DNA of 50,841 nucleotides from an uncultured Eubacteriales bacterium (GCA_949293325.1 CASFCZ010000023.1:1-50841); one strand, 5' to 3'. Numbered from the stretch's first letter, positions 17,301-27,403 are shown. Made by a program: numbers and translations. The notes: generated by a model not told the origin, from the sequence alone.

Positions 17301-19657
17301 CAATCTTCCATATTCAATAATAGACTTTCATACTTTGAAATCTCTTTATCAAGCTGATGAATACTATTAAAAAATACATACTGTTTTTTCTTTGCTGAAG
17401 ATAAAATATTATCGGCATTACCTTTAAAGTCTATATACTGTTTAATTATGGTATTCGTATCATAATTAAGCACATCCTCTCCAAAGAGTTTGTCCAATGC
17501 CTCCATTTTTTGATTAAGCCCTGTATAGAATCCGGATTCATCAACTGTTTTATCGGTTATTTCCAGATCTCCTGTCAGTTTATCAGCCAGCTCGTTTGTC
17601 GTTGAGGAATTATCTTCTAAATACTGACTTATGGCATCAAACTCGCTCTCTAACTCAGAAAGCTCAGTTTTAGCCTTTTCCAGCTCTATATAACAATCAT
17701 TTATTTCTTTGAATTTATCCTTAAAATCATTTATACTCTCTATTGTATAGTCCTTTGGATTTACATAGGGACCTGTTTTCTCTTCAGTGCTGAAAGTCTT
17801 AATACCATTGTCATACTCAGCCTTATATTTTTCCTTTGCCCTATTAAAATAGTCATTAATCTCGGCAGTATTGCTTATGGAAATAACTTCAATATCACTG
17901 GCACTTTCAGTACCGTTAAGCTGTGACAGATTAATATTAAGTGTAATATACTTGGCAGATATCTCTCTTTCAATATATTCTTCACTTTCTGTATAGCTTT
18001 CATCATAGGAGTCATTTTCCATGGCCTCCAGTTCCCTTTCATCTACACCCTCAGGAGTACTGTCCTCATAGGGAGCCCTATTATTTATATCCTCTACATA
18101 GGCATCAAAGTCGGTAATTGGCTCCATGGTCTCTTCTTCTGATGAGTTTTCCTTGGGGGTAATAAGCATCTGCATTATGATGGAGTATTCATTTTTATCT
18201 CCTGTATTTGCATATTTTGTAAGCAGCAGATCATTAATAGTATAGTCATACTCACTTTTCAAACTAAAATCAGGAGTAATTTTAACGGTAACTTTACCTG
18301 TAACACTACCTTTGTATGTGGTAGGGAAGATAATATTCCAGCTTGTTTCCTCCAGATTCAGCTTAAAGGTATTCTCAAGTGTCCATGAATTAGTTCCGTC
18401 TTTAACATAGCTGTAATTGCCAAAATTCTCCAAACTGGTGCTATGCTCGTAGGATAACCAGCCTGAGGGCTCCTTTTTATAGCCTGAGTAGGCATTTTCG
18501 ATTTCTTTTTTAATAAATGCTTCCATATCTATAAAATCAGCATTTATTTTATCCTTTGACGCTGTATCCCCCACCAGATTACTTAAATAGCTTACATTTT
18601 TAACGTTGGTGGAGTTGGACTTGGACATTTTGCTTGTCCAAACATTTACCCAGCCATCATCTGACTGTTCAACACTGATGTCACCCTTTACACTATATGA
18701 AACATTGCAATACCCTGCATCTGAAAGTGTATTTTTAAAGGTTATGCTATTAAACAGGTCCTGAAGCTTGTAGTAATATACTTCATTTGAGCCATAACTG
18801 CTATCTTCCTCATTAAAGCTGTATACATACATATTTTCATTGTAGCATACGGTAAGGGCAGAATCATTAAGGTTGGTAACCAGGTTATACTTGCCCACAT
18901 CCAAATCGGACACAGTAGCAGAGCCTGCGTCACAGTATAATATTTTACATTGATCCTTGCCTATCTCATGCTCCATTACGACTGTAGCTACCTTAAAATC
19001 AGAGTCATCCACAGCATCCTTGTTTTCTTTTGTTGAAACAGTGCCCGGCATAAACAAATTAAATGTTGTAGTTTCAGTGCTGTTTTCAATACTTCCGCTT
19101 ACGTTTTCACCATTTAACCCGCCTTCTGTTTCCTCAGTTTTGTATTTGTCGGCATCTCCCTTTCCCAGTATAACATCATTAAAATATGAATCCACAACAT
19201 CATATTCTACATTATAATCATAGGGCTCGTACTCAAAGTCGTAATCTGTTCCGTAATCTTCCCTGTATGTTGTCTGAAAGCCGTATAATACCACGGCACC
19301 CTCATAGTCTGTTATGTTTCCCTGTCCGTCCTTTGTAATCTTTGCATTGGACTGATTGATGCCTATAACCCTGAAATTTTTAAGATAACTGCCGTCACAG
19401 TATTCAGGCGGGATATAAAATACCTTGTCATCACTTGCAACAAGCTTAGGAGGTCCGCTGTAACCCCCTGTAACATTATCAAGTACATCATAGTTGTACT
19501 CAATCTCTTTAATATCCCCACCGGGACTGACAACAACTCCTCCATCGGGAGTATAGTTATCTATAACATCACTGCCTAAGCCAAAAAGGGATAAAAGCAG
19601 AATTAATGCTAAAATTCCGGCTATAATTTTAACTTTTAAAATCTTTTTGCCTATCAT
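14309..19657 (-). CDS. Giant exported protein (1782 aa) with a C-terminal VirB2-like pilin module
   Basis: The N-terminus has a short basic start and a hydrophobic helix (about residues 11-30), followed by more than 1600 extracytoplasmic residues. These are rich in Tyr, Asp, Ser and Thr, with coiled-coil stretches mid-protein and Thr runs (ETETTTTEKQ). Residues 1685-1765 hold two membrane helices joined by a charged loop. This end matches the small pilin of the same operon (35288-35602): LYSVYLGTKLSRAG / IYCVFLGLKLAKAE, then EEERRKAKDHIK / PQEREKSKQHLK, then the second helix with a shared LIA segment. I infer a pilin-fold anchor carrying a very large surface domain, perhaps an adhesin or extended appendage subunit. 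The bulk of the protein matches no family I know. Confidence 0.75.
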   Translation of the reverse strand: MIGKKILKVKIIAGILALILLLSLFGLGSDVIDNYTPDGGVVVSPGGDIKEIEYNYDVLDNVTGGYSGPPKLVASDDKVFYIPPEYCDGSYLKNFRVIGINQSNAKITKDGQGNITDYEGAVVLYGFQTTYREDYGTDYDFEYEPYDYNVEYDVVDSYFNDVILGKGDADKYKTEETEGGLNGENVSGSIENSTETTTFNLFMPGTVSTKENKDAVDDSDFKVATVVMEHEIGKDQCKILYCDAGSATVSDLDVGKYNLVTNLNDSALTVCYNENMYVYSFNEEDSSYGSNEVYYYKLQDLFNSITFKNTLSDAGYCNVSYSVKGDISVEQSDDGWVNVWTSKMSKSNSTNVKNVSYLSNLVGDTASKDKINADFIDMEAFIKKEIENAYSGYKKEPSGWLSYEHSTSLENFGNYSYVKDGTNSWTLENTFKLNLEETSWNIIFPTTYKGSVTGKVTVKITPDFSLKSEYDYTINDLLLTKYANTGDKNEYSIIMQMLITPKENSSEEETMEPITDFDAYVEDINNRAPYEDSTPEGVDERELEAMENDSYDESYTESEEYIEREISAKYITLNINLSQLNGTESASDIEVISISNTAEINDYFNRAKEKYKAEYDNGIKTFSTEEKTGPYVNPKDYTIESINDFKDKFKEINDCYIELEKAKTELSELESEFDAISQYLEDNSSTTNELADKLTGDLEITDKTVDESGFYTGLNQKMEALDKLFGEDVLNYDTNTIIKQYIDFKGNADNILSSAKKKQYVFFNSIHQLDKEISKYESLLLNMEDCYPGFCNELETLKEIDVEKIIEDGSIGDISFTNIINMDKYADELYTQYTDNLYNSVYINSVGMRNTLFPELEHKYFVQSYNTFSSSLNNIAEYADVLENDLLPFIRDENGKAIINKYKDRASLIYDYNQYQYSLIPEKQAQVTQLEERLKELKAQYDSTDFYVDLSWNGERLNSDALIKYHSEYDNIISNADEYISAYQKLVNVSDYRDSADKFISNIVTLNTDENISRIIDKLLFAVPEEYGVDKYGTAYNSLVFLRDNKNRFFADISSSINNLAGIKTSEVAETDRGEQTNTNIDLIEDYTEKFYGSMGINAVKSRTYSQVMQDCQNIYNALYDSFSKITIQVDGEDKVLCDVKQEDVENCVYTLLMDKYEIYELSDYNSDGTVAKTVTLAKGQPSQGNVYEETEVSTEVTTEAIYKNSLDAVYSSHASLSKYATELNNHYKAIKQIAIDKLLDSGCLTDEQKEIISNNQGSVDDDITSDYNIGYYSALTISDEMIQLLDQAKTYYEVREEAAGEIRSAAVKGLVVELRDDVYYTNLYKEKCTQADHLYRLLYNVAGARNEEEKNKYIEEYKSIDWIVDDLQVKEDLSSAIVITRKTLSTTYQKVDWNTSLIRADKESNVSGTPYELYQMNSNFCIGISDNDGFIVPMGTQSDIDVKSINAKIDQEIQKSGITEINNVAYGYNNGYDILLFSSDTKWFMIVFRQTQGSVSVDINNVLGYSGNYSVDGDPHFLEYDHTNVTGVNQLFSTTIENGYMPYSIELKGNRNGVIKAEEKEEDSQSDTSDEATGMEGAFFNSWSDDKGNVILLGFKKEDMEVVEEDNESTTEFYYDGETETTTTEKQYRKIADTDIYDAHLYVLQYDVKKSEGDRNEGETDYLDTDAGKLFDAGIRLEGPYGELLEPAVNILTVARGAVIAIVYSLAILYSVYLGTKLSRAGNEEERRKAKDHIKWFVIAVIGTHVLIAFLYLAAAELKRFDDEVQIISGTDITETTDTQE

Positions 19658-19759
19658 GACTATACTCCCTTCATCAACCTGTTACTTAAAAAAACACTGC
19701 CCAAAATTCTTACTTAAACCAACAATCTTTTCCTGCCTGATGTTATCTGTTGTTTTAAC

Positions 19760-22700
19760 TTATCCCTTTCCGGGTGTCTTTTTACCTAAAAACCTATCCA
19801 TTTTTTCCATGTTTTCGGCTACCTTTGCAGGGTCAATCTGAGTCGGTTTAACAGCCCTTCTTTTGTCTGTGGTTTTCATAAACTCAGAAAGACTATGTGT
19901 TACAACTGCTTTTTCCGGCTCACTGAAAATTTTTCCCTTTTCTCGGATCTGAGCCATTTCGGCATCTCTCTGTGATACAAGATCCCTTTTTTCTTTCTGA
20001 TATGCCTCTATCTGTTCACTTGCATTTTTAATTTCCATAGCTAATTGATCATAGGTCTTACCGAAGTGCTTTTTGTAAAGGTCATTTAATATTACGGCCT
20101 TTTTCTGAGCATAGGAGGAATCATAAACCCTTTGATTAAGCTCATTTGCTTCCTTTCTTCCCTTCGAAGCCAGTTCGGTATAGAATTTTGCCTTATTTGC
20201 TGTTTCTTCAAATTCGGCGGTTCCCGATTTTCCCTCGGCACTAAGGCTTTGAAGACGACCGCTGAATTTTTCACCCAGTTTTTCAATATCTGCTATGAAT
20301 TTCACACCCTTAAGCTCACTCATTTCAGGATTTTCCTGCTTGGCATTTTTCACAAAATCCTTTTTAAAATCATGCTCAGCCTTTTTAGCTTCCTTTCTTG
20401 ATTCCTCAGCAGCTTTCTTTAAGGCTTGTTCACGTGCTTTTATGTACTCGTCCTTCTGCTTAACAGTAATATCCACTGTTTCAAGGGTAAGATAATAATT
20501 CAGATGTTCGGCTATTTCTTCCTGCTCTGCAATCTTTCTGTTCAGATCATCTATTGCAGCGGCATATTGAATTTCCTTTGCTCTCAAAGCAGTCTCAAGA
20601 CTTTGCCTATCTGCAAACTCTGTCAGTACGGCAGGAGTGGAGTCAGACTCAGGAGCCTGTGGTGTTTTAATCTCCTTAGGTTCGGCAGGTATTTCACTAC
20701 TTACGATATTTTCCTTTTCAGCTGCTTTAAGTCCTAATTCCCTTGCCATAAAATAACACAGTGCATATTTTTGTACATCAAATTTATACTTTTCAAAGGC
20801 ATCCCGGTTTGACTTAACAACATACTCTGCATCTTTTTGGTAAATATCCTTTAACATAGGAGTGTCTGAACTTTCCTTTGCCAAAATCTCTTTTACCTGC
20901 TTTTCTCTGCTATCAATTTCATTTTTATAGTCTTTAAATATTTTTTTATATTGATCCATGGCATGACTATAATCTTTTTTCAATTTTGGATGACTTTCCA
21001 AATATGATTTTATATCTTCCTCGGATTTTATAAAATCAAAATTATCAGAAAATGGGGAAAAATCCAATCTTTCTCCGAAAACATCCGATATGTCAATATC
21101 AAAGCCTTTCTCCGACTTGTTATATGACAGACTGAATATATGTCCCCTTCCCGAATCTTTCATATCCTTTTTAAGCCTGTCATAAATACCTGTGTTTAAT
21201 TTATCGTCTAACGCATGGATAAATCCCATAACATCTTTTCTGTAAGTTTCGGCAATTTTCTCCGACTCTGACATTAATTTTTCATAAACCCTTGTCTGTT
21301 CCTCATCCATTGCAGGAAAGGCGTTAAATCCACCGTTACTTATAACATCCCTTTTTCCAGTTTTTCTGTTCAGGGCAACACTTAAATTCCTTATTTTACT
21401 GTTGTAGAGATAGTCCCTTGTATAGGCATCAACAGCCTCTGCAAGCTGTGTTGATGTATGTTTAAGCTGTTCGGTTGCTTTTTCCGATGCCTGTTTTGCT
21501 GCGGCAGCAATATCAAGGTGCATAAACTCCTCTGAGGAAAGATTCATTACCTTTGAAAACAGAATGGTTTCTGTTCTCCTTTCAACATTTTGGGCATCGT
21601 CATGTAAATGGGAAAATAATACACTTAACTGATTCTTTTCCTCTGCATCTTCCTTTAACATATATGTACCGGGTGCAGCAACCAGATCTTTTGTACCGTG
21701 AATATCCTTTCCGCCATAATATCCCACAGTGTTCTGAATTAAAAATGGCAGTTCTCCCTTTATTAAATCTCTTACTGCCAAATTTCTTTCACCCCGGTCA
21801 CTAAGCCATTCTATCGTTGCTCTCTGAACCATAAATTTGCTATCGGTAGGTCTTGCAGCAATTATTTCCCGTAACTGATCCGTATCTACTGTTGAGTAGA
21901 AACTTCCCTGTGCTGACAATTCGCAGCTTTCAAGGAACAACTTGCTTTTTGCATAGGAAATATCCGCTTCTTCATCAAACCTCTGACCATTCAGATAATC
22001 TCTGCCCTTGAAAAACTGCACATAATTAAGTTGTGCCTGGGTTATTCTACTGATATTTCTTATTCCTCTGCTTATATTTTTTTCTTCAACACCATGCGGA
22101 TCTGCATAAACATCATCGGAAAAAAGATCTGACGCCTTTTTGAGCCATACAATCTGCGGAAGATTATTGATTATATTGTTACCCTTTGACAACTCTCCTC
22201 CCGGAAGTGCTGCTGAAGCCAAGGTTGCTCTCATTCCATCCAATGCAGCACGATATTCGGCACTTTCGGGATCAGACTTTAAATCAAAATACTCTGCTGC
22301 CAGCCTTGCCTTTTCCTTCAATTCCGCACCCGGCTTCATTATATCTGACATAAGCATACCCTTTGAAAGCATATAAAGCTGAACCTCATGGGCAGTTATA
22401 TTCAACTCGTCTTTATTGTAATCCACAAGGCCCTTACCCTCTGCAACAGCCTCTATAATTTCTTTATTCAGGAGCATTTCTTCTTTTACTACGGAATCTT
22501 CCATATATAACAGGGTTTTTCTGGTACTTGCTCTGTTCATTCTTTCAGGTTTGGGAGTCATGGCACGTTCCAGAGTTTCCCGTCTTTGAGCAGAGTCTTT
22601 ACCAACCGACATGGCATAGAGTTCATTTTCCGTAAGAGGTATATTCTTTCGTAATTTCTGCCATGTTGTAGGCTCTTTATCCGCAAACTCACTATGTACT

Positions 22701-25258
22701 TTAACGGTAGCCGAATGAACTTTGTTATTTGAGTCGAAACTGATAACATCAGCTGTTATTTCTCTGTTCAGGAGCATTCTCATAAACCTTGCTTCACTGT
22801 TTTCGAAATCGTTTCTGAAATATTCCCTGAAGCTTTTAGGCTTTTCGTCTGAGTCAGGCTCACTTATAAATATAGTGTCATATACATCATAACCCATAAA
22901 ATCAAGCTGTTCAAGGGCTGCCTTATCAGAAGCAAAGTTATTTATAAAAAGCTGATTTAAAACAATATCAGGGGCATTTCTCCATTTATCAAGGCTGTCC
23001 ATACCAAAGCTGTTACCTATACTCAGCGTTTTGACTTCATCAGGAAGAACCTCTTTAAAAATCTTGCCCTTAAAAGTTTGCCCATAGTCAACACCCATTG
23101 AAGAAAAGAAACCATTAAGATATGTTTCCTCGCTTAAAGTAGGTTTTAAACTTTGTTTTCCCTCCATAGCAAGCATAACCTTTTGTAAGGCGGTAAATTC
23201 GTTTTCATACTGGGACTTTCTGATTAAAGCCTCTGACTCAAATGCAGCTGCCGATGCAGAAAACTCAGCTCTTAAATCCCTTGACAGGGAGCTGAATTCA
23301 CTTCTGACACCTTCTTTCATAATACCGAGAGCATAGATTCTCATACTTAAATCCGCAATATTCTCCGAAAGTCTTTTTAATTCCTGTGTGATAATTGATG
23401 CTACAGGCTTTAATCCCTCTGACAAATCTCCTATGCTGACAGCTGCAGCATCTGCCTCCTGAAGATAATGTCTGTCCTGAGGTCTGGCGTTATTATAGGG
23501 TACTCCGTAGGAATCCCTGTCGTTCATTCCCTCGTTTATCAGCCCTGTAAGAATTTTACTGAATTTTTCTTCATTATCCTTATACACATGGCTGTCAAAA
23601 GACCTCCTTATCTCCGTCATACCGTTTCTTCTTCGTATCTTATTGCCTACAAATCTTCTGTATTCCTCATATCTCTGAGTATCTGATTTTGGTACCTGTT
23701 TAACTCTGTCCACATCAAGCACCCGGGCATTATGTATTGTCACATCAGATTCTCTGACACCCTCTATTTCCTTCATTACATCTCTTACATCCTGCCAGTT
23801 TACACCCAGTTCGCAAAGTCTTTGTGCCGTCCGATGGAAACCGGCATGGTGATCGCAGAGTTGTCTGTTCAGTTCAACAAGGCGCATTTTCTGCTCATTG
23901 TCAGGGTCAGATGCACCTACCGCCTCCACCTGAAGACCCCTGTAAATTTCATCAAAGGAATTTATCAGGCTCCTTAATGCAGCAGGGTCTGCTCCCGATA
24001 AATCAATAACCCTTCCGCCGTATTTGGAACCAAATTCGTCTGTCCTCTGGGCACAAAAGGAGGACATTTTTTCACCTACAGGAGGTATTCTCATGGAATG
24101 GGTATGTCCCTGCTGATTTCCCGGTGCTGACGGGGAATCAGATTCAAAGCCGAAAAGCATTACTCCTGTTTCATCTGCGTTTCCTTCATGGGCATGGATA
24201 AACAAATGTCCACAGGTACCGTCACCTTTAATGACTCCCGGTCTTTTTTCATCCCCCTGTACACCCCCTCTGCCTAATCCACCCACAGGCACATCCATTC
24301 CGTATTGATTACTTATACAGGTTATACGTGGTTTTAGCTCTTTATATGTCTGGGTAACATTGCCATGGCTGTCATATTTTCTTGGCTGTACATCATGGGT
24401 AGCCGCAGACCTTTTATATACACCTGTATTTTTTCCTCTGTCAGCACCCATTATTGCATCTATAACACCTGTATCTACACCCCTCGGAAGTATAACAGAA
24501 ACCCTTGAACAGTGGGCAAACAGATTTGCAATATGACCGACATAGGGCTCTTTGGGTGTTTTTTCATCATTCTCCGATCGGGTATAGCAGTCACCTATAT
24601 GTGCCAGCAGTATAATTTTGGCGAGCATGGTTTGTTTTTCAATATTATCCACAGCCTCCTCAACAGCCATTTCCCCATCATTGTTTCTTCTTTCAGCACT
24701 GACTGTATCCATATATTCCCTGTCTGTTTTTCCGTCCTGTTTCAGATAGGTAAATTCACTTGGTTCAATGGGATTTAAGGTTTCCTGCATAACAGCAGTG
24801 TTATATTGACTGTCCAGAAGCATAAATTCACTTCTTATATATGGATTTTCCGTTTTAACCGATAATGCAAGCCTTAACAGAGGATTGTATACCAGATCTC
24901 TGTATTCCTGCCGTCTTAAATCAACTTCCGACTCGTCGGATAAAACCAGTTCCTCTGTGGGTATATATGAATATGACTGCTCCTCATCCACAGCCATGTG
25001 ATTATCCATTAAATACTGATACAATTCAGGATACCTGTCATACATAAACTTAGATGCAAGATATATACGGGCAGCAGATGATAACTGTTCAAACTTTGAA
25101 AAGTCACCGGCTAATGCAAGCTGATAGGCATCAACATTGCCTACCAGAGAACTTTTAAGGGGCAGTGCCTGAAAATCACGAAGCTCCTCCTCCGTAAACC
25201 ATCTTTTATAGCCTGTTATACTTTCTACAAAGGTGGTTTTAAAATACTTTTCATCCAT
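19760..25258 (-). CDS. Giant soluble protein (1832 aa), unknown globular N-terminal region plus coiled-coil C-terminus
   Basis: I do not recognise this protein. There is no signal peptide or membrane helix. Residues about 215-440 look globular and rich in His, Cys and Gly, with LLAHIGDCY, VGHIANLFAHCS, HLFIHAHEGN and GHTHSMRIPP, plus a Gly-rich GLGRGGVQGDE; this could be a metal-binding or enzymatic fold. Another His-rich patch, LCDHHAGFHRTAQRLCELG, lies near 467-485. The last 350 residues are charged coiled coil ending in KKTPGKG. It is followed after 102 nt by the pilin-tailed giant gene. Size and soluble character would fit a T4SS substrate or a cytoplasmic assembly partner, but this is inference from position. 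Confidence 0.7.
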   Translation of the reverse strand: MDEKYFKTTFVESITGYKRWFTEEELRDFQALPLKSSLVGNVDAYQLALAGDFSKFEQLSSAARIYLASKFMYDRYPELYQYLMDNHMAVDEEQSYSYIPTEELVLSDESEVDLRRQEYRDLVYNPLLRLALSVKTENPYIRSEFMLLDSQYNTAVMQETLNPIEPSEFTYLKQDGKTDREYMDTVSAERRNNDGEMAVEEAVDNIEKQTMLAKIILLAHIGDCYTRSENDEKTPKEPYVGHIANLFAHCSRVSVILPRGVDTGVIDAIMGADRGKNTGVYKRSAATHDVQPRKYDSHGNVTQTYKELKPRITCISNQYGMDVPVGGLGRGGVQGDEKRPGVIKGDGTCGHLFIHAHEGNADETGVMLFGFESDSPSAPGNQQGHTHSMRIPPVGEKMSSFCAQRTDEFGSKYGGRVIDLSGADPAALRSLINSFDEIYRGLQVEAVGASDPDNEQKMRLVELNRQLCDHHAGFHRTAQRLCELGVNWQDVRDVMKEIEGVRESDVTIHNARVLDVDRVKQVPKSDTQRYEEYRRFVGNKIRRRNGMTEIRRSFDSHVYKDNEEKFSKILTGLINEGMNDRDSYGVPYNNARPQDRHYLQEADAAAVSIGDLSEGLKPVASIITQELKRLSENIADLSMRIYALGIMKEGVRSEFSSLSRDLRAEFSASAAAFESEALIRKSQYENEFTALQKVMLAMEGKQSLKPTLSEETYLNGFFSSMGVDYGQTFKGKIFKEVLPDEVKTLSIGNSFGMDSLDKWRNAPDIVLNQLFINNFASDKAALEQLDFMGYDVYDTIFISEPDSDEKPKSFREYFRNDFENSEARFMRMLLNREITADVISFDSNNKVHSATVKVHSEFADKEPTTWQKLRKNIPLTENELYAMSVGKDSAQRRETLERAMTPKPERMNRASTRKTLLYMEDSVVKEEMLLNKEIIEAVAEGKGLVDYNKDELNITAHEVQLYMLSKGMLMSDIMKPGAELKEKARLAAEYFDLKSDPESAEYRAALDGMRATLASAALPGGELSKGNNIINNLPQIVWLKKASDLFSDDVYADPHGVEEKNISRGIRNISRITQAQLNYVQFFKGRDYLNGQRFDEEADISYAKSKLFLESCELSAQGSFYSTVDTDQLREIIAARPTDSKFMVQRATIEWLSDRGERNLAVRDLIKGELPFLIQNTVGYYGGKDIHGTKDLVAAPGTYMLKEDAEEKNQLSVLFSHLHDDAQNVERRTETILFSKVMNLSSEEFMHLDIAAAAKQASEKATEQLKHTSTQLAEAVDAYTRDYLYNSKIRNLSVALNRKTGKRDVISNGGFNAFPAMDEEQTRVYEKLMSESEKIAETYRKDVMGFIHALDDKLNTGIYDRLKKDMKDSGRGHIFSLSYNKSEKGFDIDISDVFGERLDFSPFSDNFDFIKSEEDIKSYLESHPKLKKDYSHAMDQYKKIFKDYKNEIDSREKQVKEILAKESSDTPMLKDIYQKDAEYVVKSNRDAFEKYKFDVQKYALCYFMARELGLKAAEKENIVSSEIPAEPKEIKTPQAPESDSTPAVLTEFADRQSLETALRAKEIQYAAAIDDLNRKIAEQEEIAEHLNYYLTLETVDITVKQKDEYIKAREQALKKAAEESRKEAKKAEHDFKKDFVKNAKQENPEMSELKGVKFIADIEKLGEKFSGRLQSLSAEGKSGTAEFEETANKAKFYTELASKGRKEANELNQRVYDSSYAQKKAVILNDLYKKHFGKTYDQLAMEIKNASEQIEAYQKEKRDLVSQRDAEMAQIREKGKIFSEPEKAVVTHSLSEFMKTTDKRRAVKPTQIDPAKVAENMEKMDRFLGKKTPGKG

Positions 25259-25271
25259 AATCTGTCGCCTC

Positions 25272-27389
25272 CTATACTGACTTGATTTTTAATATATATA
25301 TAGCGGATAAAACAAAAAACACAAATACAATAATCAGATTTGTGGTTATGCTTCCCAGGCTTAAAATACAGCTATAAACCATGGGACTGACTATACAGAC
25401 AATACTTGCCATAACAGATGTTCCCGTAAGAAGCAATGACTTGTCTATTCCCTCTGCATTTTTACAGTTTACGGGTATGACTGTAAGGGAAGCTCCTCCG
25501 TAACCGTCAAAGAGGCCTGCCAATGTTGCCGATATAAGTATTGTAATAATTGATACATGGGGTATCAGAACCAGCACACTAAGAGAAAGAAACATCAGTG
25601 AAATAAAGCCTGAAATATTTTCTCTTAATCCCTTTAACTTCTTTATAAGAAAAATCCCTATATAATTTCCCGCAATGCCGTAAAGTATATAACTGAATGT
25701 ATTCACAAGTGATGACAGGTCATTTAATGCAAGCAATACAGGCAAAAATGATACAATAAACATCAGTCCTATATTAAGTGGTATACAGGCAGAAGCAAAG
25801 TCAAGTGCAAGGCGGGGGCGTTTTACAAGCTCTTTAATAAAGCCTGCAAAAGACGCCGTCTTTTCATTATTATCCGATAAATGATTTTGTGTCCTGCTTT
25901 TAATAATTCTTATTGGAATAAGCAGATTAATAGTAACAAACATAAAAAGCATTATTACAGCCCCTGCAAGATATGTATATTCATATCCCCTTGCCGAAGA
26001 TATAATACCGCCGATGGATCCTCCCAGTGCAAGCCCCGTCAAAAGTCCTCCATTGTAATATCCGAAATTAATCTTGATTTCACTGTCAGAATCTGAGCAT
26101 ACAGAAATAAAATAATTCATAATTGTTTTTTCCATTCCCAGACATAAACCCAAAAGGAAGGAGGATGGTATAACCGTATATATACTTAAATTCAAATAGC
26201 ACATCAGCATTGCTGCAATTCCTGATAGTAGGGTAATAAATACGTAAGCTCTGATACCTGTTTTTTTTAAAATAAGGTTGCCGAATATAACCATTATAAA
26301 TATACCCACACAGTTTAAGGAAACCGGCAACGACGAGGCAAGACTAACGGGCATCCCCAAAATGGTTTCTCCACCCTGTCTTATAATAACGGCTCCATAG
26401 GGCAGCACTGCATAAACTGCAAGATATGAAAAGAAAGTAAAAAATTTTATAATGCCGGACATAGTGCCCTTAAAACTTTTATCCCTGTATTCAGCCTTTA
26501 TATCTGCCGCATTACCCGCTATTTTGTTGATTGAACCGATTTCTATAATAATGATTACCGAAACAATTAATGATGCAAGAAAAGTAAATAAAGTCTGCAT
26601 ATAGGTGTTGTTTATATATTGTTTGTCAATATTCAGAGTTGCGGCAAACTCACCATTGTCATCCTTAAAAATACTGCGGCTCAGGGAATAATCATTTGTT
26701 TGCGGCATATCATAACCCAGCTCAATGGAGCTAACCAGGCCGAAATCTTTAAACTTACCGTTATAAAAGTCCCTTAATTCCTCAATATCGCTGCCCTTTA
26801 CACCTTTATTATGTAAATCTAAAATTGAATCTTTAATACTGTCCATGGTAGAAAGAACTATGCTGTCAACATTTTTTCTGTATTCCTTAAAAACATTCCA
26901 GCTTTCTTTCAGAGAAAAAATATCCTTATTATATAAAATAACAAGATATGCGTATTTGTTATCAACTTCTATGGGTTGAATAAGAAATACATTATTTCCT
27001 AACTCTGCAATATTTTCTTCCCCGTTAAAATGTTCCTTCATTTCCCCGCTTAATATATATGAAAGCTTTTCAACCTCATTTTTACTTCCCTTAAAGGTAT
27101 ATTCCACAGGCTCTCCCATGGTATTTATAAAAATGGCGTCCATATTGTCTTCATCATAACTTTCAGCCTTTGAAACTATGGAGGACATACCATAGTAATT
27201 TTCAATGTCCATGCCAAAATCTACACCGGTTTTTATCCTTGTGGCAAGAATTTCCGCAGTAAAGCGAAAGTACTGTTCCTTAACATCCCTTATTCTGTTT
27301 TCATAGACCATGTTTATTACACCGGCTGTAAATATAATACTTATAACAGCAATGCACAAATTAATTAAAAATATATTTTTCCTGTTCAT
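25272..27389 (-). CDS. MFS transporter fused to an N-terminal extracytoplasmic sensor-like domain
   Basis: This 705-residue membrane protein opens with a helix at residues 5-27, then an extracytoplasmic segment of about 240 residues resembling a CACHE-type sensor (YFRFTAEILATRIK, then a mixed alpha/beta stretch). A second helix near 268-290 precedes roughly a dozen helices of MFS type with typical loops (LILKKTGIRAY; LGLCLGMEKT; GLFDGYGGASL). The layout mirrors the N-terminal half of the phosphatase at 29544-31562, where two helices flank a similar domain. It may sense a ligand and transport it, or use the MFS part for signalling. The neighbouring lipoprotein (27404-28588) may deliver ligand. 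The fold assignment is reasonable; the substrate is unknown. Confidence 0.72.
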   Translation of the reverse strand: MNRKNIFLINLCIAVISIIFTAGVINMVYENRIRDVKEQYFRFTAEILATRIKTGVDFGMDIENYYGMSSIVSKAESYDEDNMDAIFINTMGEPVEYTFKGSKNEVEKLSYILSGEMKEHFNGEENIAELGNNVFLIQPIEVDNKYAYLVILYNKDIFSLKESWNVFKEYRKNVDSIVLSTMDSIKDSILDLHNKGVKGSDIEELRDFYNGKFKDFGLVSSIELGYDMPQTNDYSLSRSIFKDDNGEFAATLNIDKQYINNTYMQTLFTFLASLIVSVIIIIEIGSINKIAGNAADIKAEYRDKSFKGTMSGIIKFFTFFSYLAVYAVLPYGAVIIRQGGETILGMPVSLASSLPVSLNCVGIFIMVIFGNLILKKTGIRAYVFITLLSGIAAMLMCYLNLSIYTVIPSSFLLGLCLGMEKTIMNYFISVCSDSDSEIKINFGYYNGGLLTGLALGGSIGGIISSARGYEYTYLAGAVIMLFMFVTINLLIPIRIIKSRTQNHLSDNNEKTASFAGFIKELVKRPRLALDFASACIPLNIGLMFIVSFLPVLLALNDLSSLVNTFSYILYGIAGNYIGIFLIKKLKGLRENISGFISLMFLSLSVLVLIPHVSIITILISATLAGLFDGYGGASLTVIPVNCKNAEGIDKSLLLTGTSVMASIVCIVSPMVYSCILSLGSITTNLIIVFVFFVLSAIYILKIKSV

Positions 27390-27403
27390 TACAGACCCTC
27401 AAC

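Noticed and set aside
19658-19759. Search for a promoter in the 102-nt gap between the 1832- and 1782-residue protein genes
   Set aside because: No -35/-10 pair with proper spacing found; only a GAAGGGAG ribosome binding site before the downstream gene, so I treat it as within the operon.
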